Source: Talinum fruticosum (Eukaryota > Streptophyta > Magnoliopsida > Caryophyllales > Talinaceae). Taken from it: a DNA stretch of 64,000 nt. Position 1 is the first letter of the stretch. Each line of letters begins with the position of its first letter. The DNA is taken from assembly GCA_021018815.1 (NCBI GenBank), contig JAITYX010000058.1:1753001-1817000 (forward strand), written 5' to 3'. Positions 1-9,889 of the stretch are shown piece by piece. Below the pieces are notes generated by a model. It did no database searches. It saw only the letters and a list, made by a program, of their open reading frames with translations, and had not been told where the DNA came from. The position numbers and the translations under genes are program-made.

Positions 1-554
1 GTTTCTTGGGTAGGCTTTTGGGAGATTTTCCGGCACATTTCTTCATGGGAGATTTTCTTTCCCGGAGATTTGAGATTGTTGGTGATCTCAGTGAAGCGTA
101 TGAACATCCGAGTAATGTTCTCTTCTGGCTCCATTTTGAAAAGCTCATATTTGTGAAGATACTCGGCCGATCTTCGCTTGTCTCACCTCGGCTTGTACCT
201 TCGTAGGTGTTGACCGCAGTGTCCCACACCTCTTTAGCAGAGTCACGAGCGGAGACTCGATTATATTCTTCCGAGCTTATGGCGCACATGAGGATGTTCA
301 TGGCTTTGAAGTTCTTTCCGAACTTCTCCGCTTCGCCGGCGTGAACTCAGCCTTTGTCTTTGGAAGGATTCTGAATTCATCTATCTTCGTTGGGATGTAG
401 TTTCCTTGTTGTATGATTTCCCATACTTCTTCGTCGTGATCCATAAGGAAACATTCCATCGGCTTCTTCCAAAGTGACCGAAATTTGAACCTTTGAATTT
501 TGGTGGCCTGTTGGAAGATCTACCTTCGTCGAACTCTCCGGTGTTCCGAGCCAT
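1..554 (-). pseudogene. gag: SIRE copy A, gag N-terminal fragment
   Basis: This is the N-terminal part of a Ty1/copia gag (capsid) gene read on the minus strand and cut by the window edge. The inferred start codon is at 554-552, just downstream of the primer binding site, at the same place as in copies B-E. Frame-broken pieces match the gag of copy B (11122-11677), including the segment around MECFLMDHDEEVW and GNYIPTK. The reading frame is broken several times; some breaks fall at CAG/CTG triplets and could be sequence errors. Its product would form the virus-like particle of the retrotransposon. The assignment is firm because the stretch aligns along its whole length with B. Confidence 0.8.
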
Positions 555-599
555 CCGATCTTTAAACCTTTGGACTGTTAGATCCTTTCCGAAAGGCTA

Positions 600-611
600 G
601 GCTCGATACCA
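600..611 (-). other. Primer binding site of SIRE copy A
   Basis: On the minus strand this reads TGGTATCGAGCC, two bases inside the LTR end. It resembles the initiator-methionine tRNA complement used by most plant copia elements (TGGTATCAGAGCC) but lacks one A. The same one-base-short form occurs in all five copies of the window. Confidence 0.75.
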
Positions 612-613
612 AT

Positions 614-2143
614 TGAAGGTTTGCTCGGGAGAGTCTCGAGTCACCCTAGAGGGGGTGAATAGGGTGATGAAAAATTCTTTTAGAAGCTTCGTACTTTTGT
701 GCAGAAAAGAGTCAAAGACAGATTCCGAGTCTAAGCAAGGGGTCGAAAATATTGGACTCGTAATGTAATGAATCGTAGTAAACACGTTCAGCAGGGTCGT
801 CCGAGTCTAGAATGAACTCGTAAATAGAACACGGAGAATTTACGTGGAAACCCTCCTGGGGCAGAAAACCACGGCTCGTGTCAATCCAGACACGAAGTCA
901 AATCCACTATTTTGAGTCCACAAAATACCGTGAACTTGATGGAACCCGAGTTGCTCCCTTAGACAACTCTATACAAGTTTTCCTAGACTCGAAATTCCCT
1001 TATCTCGATCTAGTACTTCCTAGCTGAGATAACCCTTACAGCTAGGGACAACTAAGCCGAGTTAACCCTTACGACTTAGTCAAGGGACCTTACAAAGAAT
1101 GTAAGAAGTGTTTGTAATCGAGTACAAGACCTTACAACTCGAAAGTAATGAATTACAGAGTGGGAGTTGTAAGTTGAAGATTGAAAGTAAATACAATAAC
1201 TTTGATCAAGTTGGTGTATTGACAATATGTTCCGCTATCTTCAAGTCTTGTGAAGTGGCTTCTATTTATAGATAACCCAGCAGAGTAGCCGTTATCTTCA
1301 TCTCGCTGACCGAGAGTCCTCTCGTGACCGTTGTGAAGGGCTTTCCGAGTCACTCGTAAAGTATCCGTTGAAATATGGACGTTGGACAACGGTTTAACTC
1401 TCTTGGAAGTCCCAAAACCATCGGTTGTGTCTTGAAAAATGAGGTGGAAACCACCGTTAAGCTTAGCGTTCCAGCTTTTCCGGATATGGAAGCGCATGCC
1501 TTCGACACAATCTTCTCGGGACTAGAGCAGGGATGGTGAAAAGCTATATCTGCTGGTGATTTGACGTTCGAGCTGCGCTACTTTTGTAGTTTGAAAAGAT
1601 ATCCTCGATTGAATAACCTACAAAAGTAAAACACCTTTCGGTTCTCAAAGTATAAAATACTTTGGTCCAAGGTTAGACACGGATAATAATATAATCATGA
1701 TAATTAACCAACAGATTATCCGAGTCGAGAAGAAATGGAATTTTCCGAGTCTAATATCCATGATACTCGGAATTCCATATGACTTAGTCTTAAGCAAAGA
1801 ATCAAGTTCTATTAACAAATATCGAGTGGGAAACACTTGATGTAGACTAAGCACGAAAAGAACTACGAATGCCGACTTTGCAAACAGTAGAGTAAATAAT
1901 CACAAGTCGATTCTCGAGTGAGAGTGGACTCGGAATAAAGAACAGGTTTTCCGAGTCGCTAACCGAAAAGCGATTAAATAGATAAGTGAAGGCCGAATCG
2001 CATAGAAAAGATACTATTTCACTCAAGTAAGTTTCTAAGACACAGAGAATGCCTTGGAATCAAAACACTATATGAATGACATCGTTATACCTGATTCCTT
2101 TTGCATGACTCGGAAAGATATAGAACAGTTGTCCGAGTCTTCA
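614..2143 (-). repeat. 5' LTR of SIRE copy A
   Basis: This 1530-bp long terminal repeat runs from TGAAGG at the left to GTCCGAGTCTTCA at the right, so it starts TGAAGACTC on the minus strand. It matches the LTRs at 4476, 11737, 34969 and 40777. A TATA-like TATAAATAGAAG on the minus strand lies near 1258-1272. The primer binding site and gag on its left make it the 5' LTR of a minus-strand element whose body leaves the window at position 1. It abuts a Mutator-like transposase relic at 2144. Target-site duplication cannot be tested because the other end is outside. Confidence 0.9.
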
Positions 2144-2405
2144 AAAGTACATGCCAAGTTGTGAATCGAGTGGACAACAATATGGCTGAGATCTTCGATG
2201 GATTCATCATTAATGCGAGATACATGCCAATTGTGTCAAAGTTGAAGAGTGTTTGCAAAGCAATAATGAAGAGAATTATAGAGACGAAAGCATGGACAGA
2301 ATAACTTGTTGATCCTAATGCTCCTAGGATATTAGAAAAGTTAAAAAGAGGAAGGACAACTCCAAGTTTTGGGAGGCAATCGGGGAAGAAATGGCTTTTA
2401 TAGTG
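2144..2405 (+). pseudogene. Mutator-like (MULE) transposase fragment
   Basis: The translation after the LTR junction reads like the region following the MULE transposase core in plant MuDR-type proteins: a VDNNMAEIFDGFI stretch, then ARYMPIVSKLKSV and a basic IMKRIIETKAW segment. It continues in frame through a TAA stop at 2302 as LVDPNAPRILEKLKR, which matches the pre-SWIM part of these proteins. It is only about 85 residues, with no catalytic DDE region and no terminal inverted repeats, so it is a relic. SIRE copy A interrupts it on the left. Family assignment rests on remembered consensus, not on a search. Confidence 0.6.
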
Positions 2406-2619
2406 CTTGTCATGGTCATTTCATTTGAAATTACATCATTCATACCAAATGAAGGAAAATATCACAATGATCATAATCCCACATCCCACATACATAATTT
2501 ATAATTCATGAAATCAATTAAGCCTTGACATTTAGGCTACAATCCCACCCCCAAATCCTTACCAAATGTAATTAATAAAGTTAGTAAAATTATACCCCAC
2601 ATTACAATTCGTTCCTTCT
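2406..2619. other. AT-rich spacer without recognisable feature
   Basis: I see no open frame, terminal repeat or similarity to other parts of the window. It separates the MULE relic from the GRF zinc-finger relic. Confidence 0.5.
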
Positions 2620-2915
2620 TTTGATACCCTCTAACTTTCATCTTCATCCTTCTATACTTCTCTTAAACACTTTCAAGTTTTCTTCATCAACTTCTATGCT
2701 TCTCTTAACAGTCTCCAACCTTTCATTTTCTACACTCAATCTCTAGTTTTTCAATAGCAAATCAATTGTCATTAACTTCACCCTTTAACATAGAGAATCA
2801 TCTACCAACCTAAAGTAACCACAATCCTAAGGCATGCCACACCTTGAGCACCTTGCAAACCTCCTAAAGGATTTTTGTAGTCATGCTTCTGTAAATTTCA
2901 CATCTTTTTTCACAT
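2620..2915 (-). pseudogene. GRF-type zinc-finger gene relic, C-terminal half
   Basis: Minus-strand translation around 2794-2875 gives RRFARCSRCGMP, a stop, then DCGYFRLVDDSL. This matches the second half of the plant GRF zinc finger (NP.RRF..C then CG.F.W.D). A following charged stretch with KRSIEVDEENLKVFKRSIEG near 2640-2700 fits the coiled-coil tail usual in small plant GRF proteins. The first half of the finger lies at 52064-52200, on the far side of gypsy element G1. Frameshifts and stops show the gene was dead or has decayed. GRF fingers bind nucleic acids, but no function is inferred here. Confidence 0.5.
2911..2915. other. Left target-site duplication of G1 (CACAT)
   Basis: CACAT directly precedes the TGTAGACACC start of the G1 5' LTR. 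A CACAT also overlaps the end of the 3' LTR at 52062-52066. One CA appears to have been lost there by slippage, so the duplication is probable rather than certain. Confidence 0.5.
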
Positions 2916-3600
2916 TGTAGACACCTAAAAAGTGTCATCTCTTATAATTCCGTATGTTATTCTCGTTGGCCCGATGATGAAATCCCAAGTCCTGTTTGAA
3001 GATTTGGACCACGGATTATGTTCGATTCATGTGATGGAAGCCGATAAACCACAAAGAACCCCCATGACCAAATAAATAGCCTTTTGCCTTGGGTCAATCC
3101 AAAAATCCACTTTTCCTTTGGACGATCCAAGACCGGGCCAAGTCTCTAGAGACGATAGAGTCCAATGTCGCACCAAGAAATTCCAGGATCGGAATTATGT
3201 AGTTCGCTTTTATCCAATCAAGCAAGGAGTCGAAGACCTCCGGAAAGACGTTAGACGCCACATTTCATGATCACCAGTGTCAAAGTGCCACATTTAAGCT
3301 CCAAGACAATCCATATGAGACTAGGAGCAATCTCCCTCAAAACGGTGTTGTATGGCCGGTGCACTGTAACCCTGGATTTTAAGTGAAACGTAGTGTTTTG
3401 CCACTGGGAATCCCTTGGAAACACGCTAGGGCACGAGACCTTAAGCACGCCCGGGTGCCCAGCGCCGTGAACCTTGTTACATCCGATTTTATCCTCCCTT
3501 TATCCCGTTCAATCTCAAGATATTCTAGCCTGGTTTTTCTCGGCTATTTGGACGGCTGACCGAGAGCAACCCTAGGTCATTTGTGACCTAGGTCTCTCTT

Positions 3601-3610
3601 TATAAATAGA
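3601..3610 (+). promoter_or_regulatory. TATA box of G1 5' LTR
   Basis: TATAAATAGA follows a run of CTCTCTT. The same motif occurs at the matching place of the 3' LTR (about 50824). It is the likely core promoter for the G1 transcript, separated from the coding body by the B insertion. Confidence 0.65.
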
Positions 3611-4470
3611 GAGCCATGGCTCTCATTTAGATACGACTTATTTCCTTAGCGATACGCTGCTAAATTGAGCTAAAAATACTCTTTCCGAAACGTTACTCTA
3701 CTAAAAACCACTCCAAAATTCTCCTCTTTTCTACTCAACGTCGTTGAATTTGTGCAAAGAGCTAAAGAATATTCAGTTATTCTAATCTCTCGGGCATTCA
3801 TTCAACTGATCTTTCCTACTCCCCATAAACTCACCTTTTTAAGATTCATAAAAACAAGCTCTTTCCTTGGATTCATCGTCGTTACAACAAGAGATCTAGT
3901 GCGGAGATCGAGATCAATAGGTGGGACATCCTAAGGGAAACCATTCGGCCTTTGAATGGTTCTTTAATTTATGTTGTTTTATCGCTTACGTATTGTGGAT
4001 CAAAGAGATGTAATAGCATTTTTAATTCCTCCCTACCCGATGTAACCTTTTAGTTTTTCGCTTTTTTTTCCTTTTCGCTTTATGGCTTTCTTTATCGCTT
4101 TCTTTATTGCTTTCGGTATCGCTTTCTTTTAATTATGTTTGGTTGCTTTTATTTTTCGTTCAACATGTTGAGTGCTTGAGTTTAGCGCGTTCTTTTAGTA
4201 TACCACTCAGATTAGTAATGGTCGTCTTCGGATGGGCGAAACAGAAAGGTTTTCCCTACGTTTCGTACCCTCACTCCCGAATCCGATTCTCGGTTTTAAG
4301 ACCGATGGAGTCAATTTTAGTTTTTTCGATCTTAGTTTTCCCATACTAAGATCGGAAGAGCAAAATTTTTATTTTTTGTTTTTGTTAGTTTTTCTCTACT
4401 AAAAACTTACTGGCGACTCCCCTTTTACTTTATTTCCATTAAAAATGCATCTTAGTTATTTTTCCGATTC

Positions 4471-4475
4471 CGGGG
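4471..4475. other. Left target-site duplication of SIRE B (CGGGG)
   Basis: CGGGG precedes the B element and recurs directly after it at 13270-13274. This is a perfect 5-bp duplication inside the G1 LTR. Confidence 0.9.
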
Positions 4476-6007
4476 TGAAGGTTTGCTCAAGGAGAGTCCG
4501 AGTCACCCTAGAGGGGGTGAATAGGGTGATAAAAAATTCTTTACGAAAATACACACTTTTGCGCGAAAAGAGGCAAAGACAGAATCCGAGTCTAATAACG
4601 AGTCGAAAAGATTGGACTCAAAAAACAATGAATCGAAAAAGCAAGAGCACTAAGGCATGTCCGAGTCTAGAATGAACTCGAAAAAGAACACGAGAGATTT
4701 TACGTGGAAACCCTCCTAGGGCGAGAAAACCACGGCCCGTGTCAATCCGGACACGAAGTCAAATCCACTATTTTGAGTCCACAAAATACCGTGAACTTGA
4801 CGAGAACCCGAGTTGCTCCCTTAGACAACTCTATACAAATTTTCCTAGACTCGAAGTTACCTTATCCGATCTAGTACTTCCTAGCTGAGATAACCCTTAC
4901 AGCTAGGGACAACTAAGCTGAGTTAACCTTTACAGACTTAGTCAAGGGACCTTACAAAGAATGTAAGAAGTGTTTGTAACGAAGTACAAGACCTTACAAC
5001 TCGAAAGTAATGAATTACGAGTGGGAGTTGTAAGTTGAAGATTGAGTAAATACAATAACTTTGATCAAGTAAGTGTATAGACAATATGTTCGGCAACCTT
5101 CAAGTCTTGTGAAGTGGCTTCTTCTTATAGATAAGACCGAGGCGAGTAGCCGTTATTTTCATCTGCTGACCGAGAGTCCTCTCGTGACCGTTGAGAAAGG
5201 CTTTACGAGTCACTCGGAAAGTATCCGTTGAAATATGAACGTTGGACAACGGTTTAACTCTCTTGGAAGTCCCAAAACCATCGGTTGTGTCTTGAAAAAT
5301 GAGGTGAAAACCACTCTGTTAGGCTTGGCGTTCCAGTTTTCCGGATATGGAAGCGAGCGACTTCGACACAATCTTCTAAGACTAAAGCGAGGGAAGGTGA
5401 AAAGCCATATCTGCTGGTGATTTGACGTTACGAAGCTGGCTACTTTTGTAGTTTGAAAAGATATCCTCGATTGAATAACCTACAAAAGTAAAACACCTTT
5501 GGTTCTCAAAGTATAAAATACTTTGGTCCAAGGTTAGACACGAGATAACAAAATAATTTTGAAAAATTACGCAATTGATTATCCGAGTCGGAAAAGAAAT
5601 GGAATATTCTGAGTCTAATATCCATGATACTCGAGAATTCCATATGACTTAGTCTTAAGTAAAGAAACACGTTCTATAGCAAATATCGAGTGAGAAAGAA
5701 CTTGATATAGACTAAGCATGAAATGAACTATGAATGCCGACTATGCAAGCAATAGAGTAAATAACCACAAGTCGGATTCCGAGTGAGAATGGACTCGGAA
5801 TAAAGAACAACTTTTACGAGTCGCTAACTAAAAGCGATTAAAGAGATATGTGAAGGCCGAATCGCATAGAAAGGATACTATTTAATTCAAGTAAGTTTCT
5901 AAGACACAGAGAATGCCTTGGAATCAAAACTCTATATGAATGGCATCGTTATACCCGATTCCTTTTGCATGACTCGGAAAGATATAGAGCGAGTGTCCGA
6001 GTCTTCA
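4476..6007 (-). repeat. 3' LTR of SIRE copy B
   Basis: It runs from TGAAGG to GTCCGAGTCTTCA (1532 bp) and matches 11737-13269. The polypurine tract abuts its right edge, so on the minus strand it is the 3' LTR. Its TATA region is shortened (TATAAGAAG instead of TATAAATAGAAG), as in its partner. Confidence 0.92.
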
Positions 6008-6022
6008 ATCTCCCCTTTTTGA
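6008..6022 (-). other. Polypurine tract of SIRE copy B
   Basis: The minus strand reads AAAAAGGGGAGAT immediately upstream of the 3' LTR. This is the plus-strand-DNA primer site in reverse transcription. The equivalent in copy E is at 62954-62965. Confidence 0.85.
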
Positions 6023-6675
6023 TGAAAGGCATTCCATACTTAAACAGAAACTTTGTTAGAAGAAAATAGATTGATTACGAGTAGTTTGATAAAGAGTAAG
6101 GCATAATAAATGGATCGAGTAATATACGATATATCAAAGCGAATTAAAGTATGCTTTAACTCATTAACTCACAAAAGAAAGAACTCAGAAATGAATAAGG
6201 AAATGCATCAATTCATTAAAAAAAATTACAAGGGCTGAAGGAACTCCCCTAGACAAGACAACCAGTTTCGACTACATTTTCGCCCCTTTGCCTTTCAGCA
6301 AAAAAACAAGAAGCAAAACAAATGGAGAAAAGGACAAGTAATACACATAAGTTGTCCGGACAAGGGTGACGGTTCTTTTTCAACGGTTGAGATATCGGTG
6401 GTTTAAAATCTGCGGTTAAGATCCGATCGCAGCGCTCGAGAAAGAGAGAGAAAAAGGGTTTGAAATTATAGTCCGAAACTCTCCATTGTTCTAGAGATAG
6501 CTTCGAGAAAATTTGATGTCCAAATTTCTCTTACGTCCGAGTTTGACTCGGAAAAATTTCGAGTGACTCGAAACACGAAATAACTATTAGCCCGAGTATC
6601 ACATGATCAATCGAACTAATGGTTATTAACAATGAAAGCACATGGCACGAAATATTCAAGAATCATAACACAACA
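6023..6675 (-). other. SIRE B 3' region with the extra ORF deleted
   Basis: This stretch joins the outer 3' untranslated part (to about 6357, ending GTCCGGACA) directly to sequence that in copy C lies upstream of the extra ORF (from GTGACGGTTCTTT, about 6367). In C these points are at about 27628 and 29570, so roughly 1.9 kb is missing here. No coding sequence remains between the RNase H stop and the polypurine tract. Confidence 0.75.
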
Positions 6676-7330
6676 CTAAGCATTTAACATACCAAGCTCA
6701 TTCCGAATAAAACAGAATTGATCTTCACCAAGTGGCTTAGTAAAGATATCGGCTAATTGAAGATTAGTAGGAATGAACTCAAGTGTAATATCACCCTTTT
6801 ACGAGTGATCGCGTAAGAAGTGATACCGACTTCAATATGCTTTGTTTTTTAGTGCTTGGACAGGATTCTTAGTGATACTGATTGCGCTTTGATTGTCACA
6901 CTTGATTGGAGCTGAGTTGAGAGATAGTCCAAGATCTTTCAAGTGTTGTTTTATCCGAGAGAATCCGAGCGCAACAAGCTCCAGCGGCAATATATTCAGC
7001 TTACGCAGTTGATAGAGCTACCGAGTTTTGCTTCTTTGAGTGCCAGGATATTAGGGATTGACCCAGAAATTGGCAAGCTCCGGATGTGCTCTTTCGATCA
7101 ACTTTGTATCCTGCATAGTCTGCATCCGAGTACCCGGTCGAGTCGGTTACGAGTCTCCGGAGTACCATAGTCCTAGATTACGAGTGCTGCAAGATATCCG
7201 AATATTCTCTTCACCGCGAGTGAGATGTGATTCTTTTGGATTAGCTTGAAATCGTGCACATAAGCAAACATCGAACATTATATTTGGTGCTGCTTGAAGT
7301 AAGATATAGCGGTGATCCAATCATACCCAG
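6676..7330 (-). pseudogene. pol: SIRE B RNase H and connection domain
   Basis: Minus-strand frames give the copia RNase H tail: CDNQSAI, a SRYHFLRDHS block, LEFIPTNLQLADIFTKPL and FIRNELGML, ending at a TAG at 6676-6678. The domain degrades the RNA of RNA:DNA hybrids during reverse transcription. Upstream pieces near 7160-7330 match the YSDADYAG and SRPDIMFSV segments of copies C and E but are frameshifted. It cannot be translated as one frame. Confidence 0.8.
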
Positions 7331-8190
7331 ATAGAGTTTCGATCTCTTGCTTTACTGTCTCATCCGAGTCGAGCTTTATACTTGCTTGCTCATAGGAGTA
7401 GATGCGTGCTTTGCATCTTGAAGTTTATATTTCTTCAGCGGTTCCTTGGTGTATTTTGATTGATGAACAAAGATTCCATTTTTGTCTTGTTTGATTTGCA
7501 ATCCAAGGAAGAAGTTGAGTTCTCCCATCATACTCATTTGGAACTCTTGACTCATCAACTCGAGAAAATTCTCGGCACGGAAATTCATTAGTAGCACCGA
7601 AAATAATATCATCAACATATATTTGAACAATGAGAAAATCTTTCCCTTTGGTCTTTATGAATAAAGTCTTGTCGATCTGACCTCTTTTAAAATCATTTTG
7701 AACCGGGAAGGCTGCTCGAGTCTTTCATACCAAGCTCTAGGGGCTTGCTTAAGACCATAGAGAGCCTTTTGAAGTTTGAAAACATGATTTGGAAATTCCG
7801 AGTTTTCAAAACCGGGAGGTCTGCTCGACATAGACCTCTTCTTCAATAAAACCATTAAGAAAGGCACACTTAACATCCATTTGATATAATTTAATATGCA
7901 TGCGGGATGCAAATGCCAACGAGTATTCTAATGACTTCAATTCTAGCTACTTGGTGCAAAGGTTTCCCCACAATCAATTCCTTCTTCTTGATTGTAACCT
8001 TGAGCTACAAGTCTAGCTTTGTTTCGACAACTATTCCACCCTCATCCAGTTTGTTTTTGAAAACCCATTTGGTTCCTATAGCTGGGTGGTCGGAAGGTCG
8101 GTTGGTCGAGTCCGGACTTGGTTTCTTTCAAATTGATTCAGCTCTTCTTGCATGGCCTCTACCCATTCGGGTTCATTAAGGGCTTCTAGT
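7331..8190 (-). pseudogene. pol: SIRE B reverse transcriptase
   Basis: Minus-strand pieces form a copia RT: WVEAMQEEL-like start, [39 protein letters not shown], the YVDDIIF catalytic motif (about 7595-7620) and ELNFFLGLQIKQ. It copies element RNA into DNA inside the particle. Frameshifts separate 7376-7630 from 7655-7912, and the [11 protein letters not shown] region is also shifted. It is the upstream neighbour of RNase H in the same polyprotein. Confidence 0.85.
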
Positions 8191-8511
8191 GCATTTTTGG
8201 GTTTAGTTAGTGAAATGAATGCGGTGAATGCACATAGATTATGAAGAGAAGAACGAGTTCTTACCCCACTTGTTGATATCGGAAATTATGTTTTCTTGGG
8301 GATGACTGGAAGTAAATTTGAATGCTTTACCGAGTTCTTTGATTCACCGAGGTTTGTGGGCTGAATAGCTTGATCTTCGAAGCTTGTTACGAGTGATCGG
8401 CTCCATTGACTTGCTCGCTACGAGCGACTTCTTGAGCTATTTCATTACGAACTTCCTCGTTACGAGTGATCTCCTTACGAGTCTTTGTAAGCTCATCTTC
8501 GTCATCATCCT
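8191..8511 (-). pseudogene. pol: SIRE B integrase-RT linker
   Basis: This is the low-complexity linker between integrase and RT, carrying degraded versions of the acidic SESTFSDLKLS and QNEVTR-like segments better seen in copy D. No catalytic motif is expected here. Confidence 0.6.
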
Positions 8512-9520
8512 TTACGAGCTTCGGTTACGAGTATGAAGATTCACTTGGTTTTCCTGTTCAAGCTCATCAAACACTACGTGGATACTTTCTTCCACTTTGT
8601 TAGTTCTCTTGTTGAAGATACGGTAAGCTTTGCTATGAGAAGAGTAACCTAGAAAAATTCCTTCGTCGACCAGAGCATCAAACTTGGTCGGATGATCCTT
8701 ACCATTGTTGTGGACAAAGCACTTACATCCGAAAGGTCCGAAATAGGAAATGTTTGGCTTCCTCCCTTTGTAGAGTTCATAAGGTGTTTTCTTGAGAATG
8801 GGTCGATGAGGCATCGATTGAGAGTGTAGTTGGCTGTGTTTCTTGCCTCGCCGAGAAATAGTAAGGCAAGTTGTGTTCAATCATCATCGTCCTTGCTATT
8901 TCTTCAAGGGTTCTGTTCTTTCTCTCAACTACTCCATTCATGTTGAGGAGTTACGGGTCTTTGAGAAGTTGTGAGAAATTCCATTCTTGTCACAAAACTA
9001 CGAGAATTTCGAGTAATCGAACTCCCTTCCATGGTCGGTTCGAATCTTTTGAATCCGAGTGCAGGACTCCACTTGAATCTTTCTACAGAGCTTACTTGAA
9101 TTCCTTGAAGGCTTCATTCTTATGCTTGAGAAAACACACCCAGGTAAATCTTGAAAAATCATCAATGATAACAAGTATGTAAGATTTACCTCAGAGACTC
9201 TTTACGGGAATTTCGCCACATAGATCCATATGCGATAATTCAAGCACGTTGGATGTGGAAGCTGTCTTGAGAGATTTGAATGAAGATCGACTTGTTTCCC
9301 TACGGTGCATGCTTCACATACTTTATCCTTCTCAAACGTACGGTTAGGTAATCCTCTAACTAGATGATGAGATGCAAGCTTTTTGATAGTATGCATGCTA
9401 ATATGACTTAATCTACGATGCCAAGTCCAAGAATCATCTTGAAGAGATGCTTTCAAACGAGGATAAATTCTGACTTGGGTCGAGAAAGAGGGATGATGTA
9501 GGTATTACCGATCTCTTACC
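8512..9520 (-). pseudogene. pol: SIRE B integrase
   Basis: Minus-strand pieces run from the pre-integrase zinc-binding part (WHRRLSHISMHTIKKL, then CEACTVGKQ) through a frameshifted MDLCGEIPVKS core to the C-terminal KKTPYELYKGRKPNISYF and GCKCFVHNNGKDH blocks and the IFLGYSSHSKAYRIFN motif. Integrase joins the cDNA to host DNA. The core carries several breaks, so activity is not expected. INT upstream of RT is the diagnostic copia order. Confidence 0.82.
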
Positions 9521-9669
9521 TGAAAGTTTTATCTCTTTGGTGATCTCATCCGTGATGTAGCACTTGGATTGAGTGAATTTTACCTCTTGTCCTTTGTCAC
9601 AAAGCTGGGAGATGCTAAGTAAGTTGTACTTTAGTCCTTTGACAAGGTAGGCTGGGCTCACCAGATTGT

Positions 9670-9875
9670 TTCCATTACCAATCTTCCCAATGCCCACTAT
9701 CTTGCCCTTCTTTGTCATCACCAAAGGTCACCTTTCCTCCTTTATATGACTCCAGCTCGGAAAAGAGTCCTTGGTCACTGTCATATGTCGTGAACATCCA
9801 CTTGTCCAGGTACCAATGTCCTTTTGATCTTTTACGAGTGACACTGCAAAGCAGAGATAATCTAACCCTTCTCAC
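9670..9875 (-). pseudogene. pol: SIRE B protease, frameshifted at the active site
   Basis: The aspartic protease motif of this family is WYLDSGCSRHM. In B the frame is lost after WYLD because the expected GACAGTGG reads GACAAGTGG, an extra A within the CAG triplet. Beyond it come GLFSELESYKGGKVTFGDD and the IVGIGKIGNG block. Protease would cut the Gag-Pol polyprotein. The single-base break sits at the motif that varies between copies, so it may be a sequence error rather than a real mutation. Confidence 0.8.
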
Positions 9876-9889
9876 TTCCTCTAACGAAC

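Larger units (their letters stand above)
2916..4475 (+). repeat. G1 5' LTR, left part
   Basis: The LTR starts TGTAGACACC and aligns with 50131-51680. A CG-dinucleotide-containing promoter region precedes a TATA box at 3601. It is interrupted at CGGGG (4471-4475) by SIRE copy B and resumes at 13275. Confidence 0.9.

Noticed and set aside
8871..9182. 103-codon plus-strand frame
   Set aside because: Antisense to the integrase core of SIRE B.
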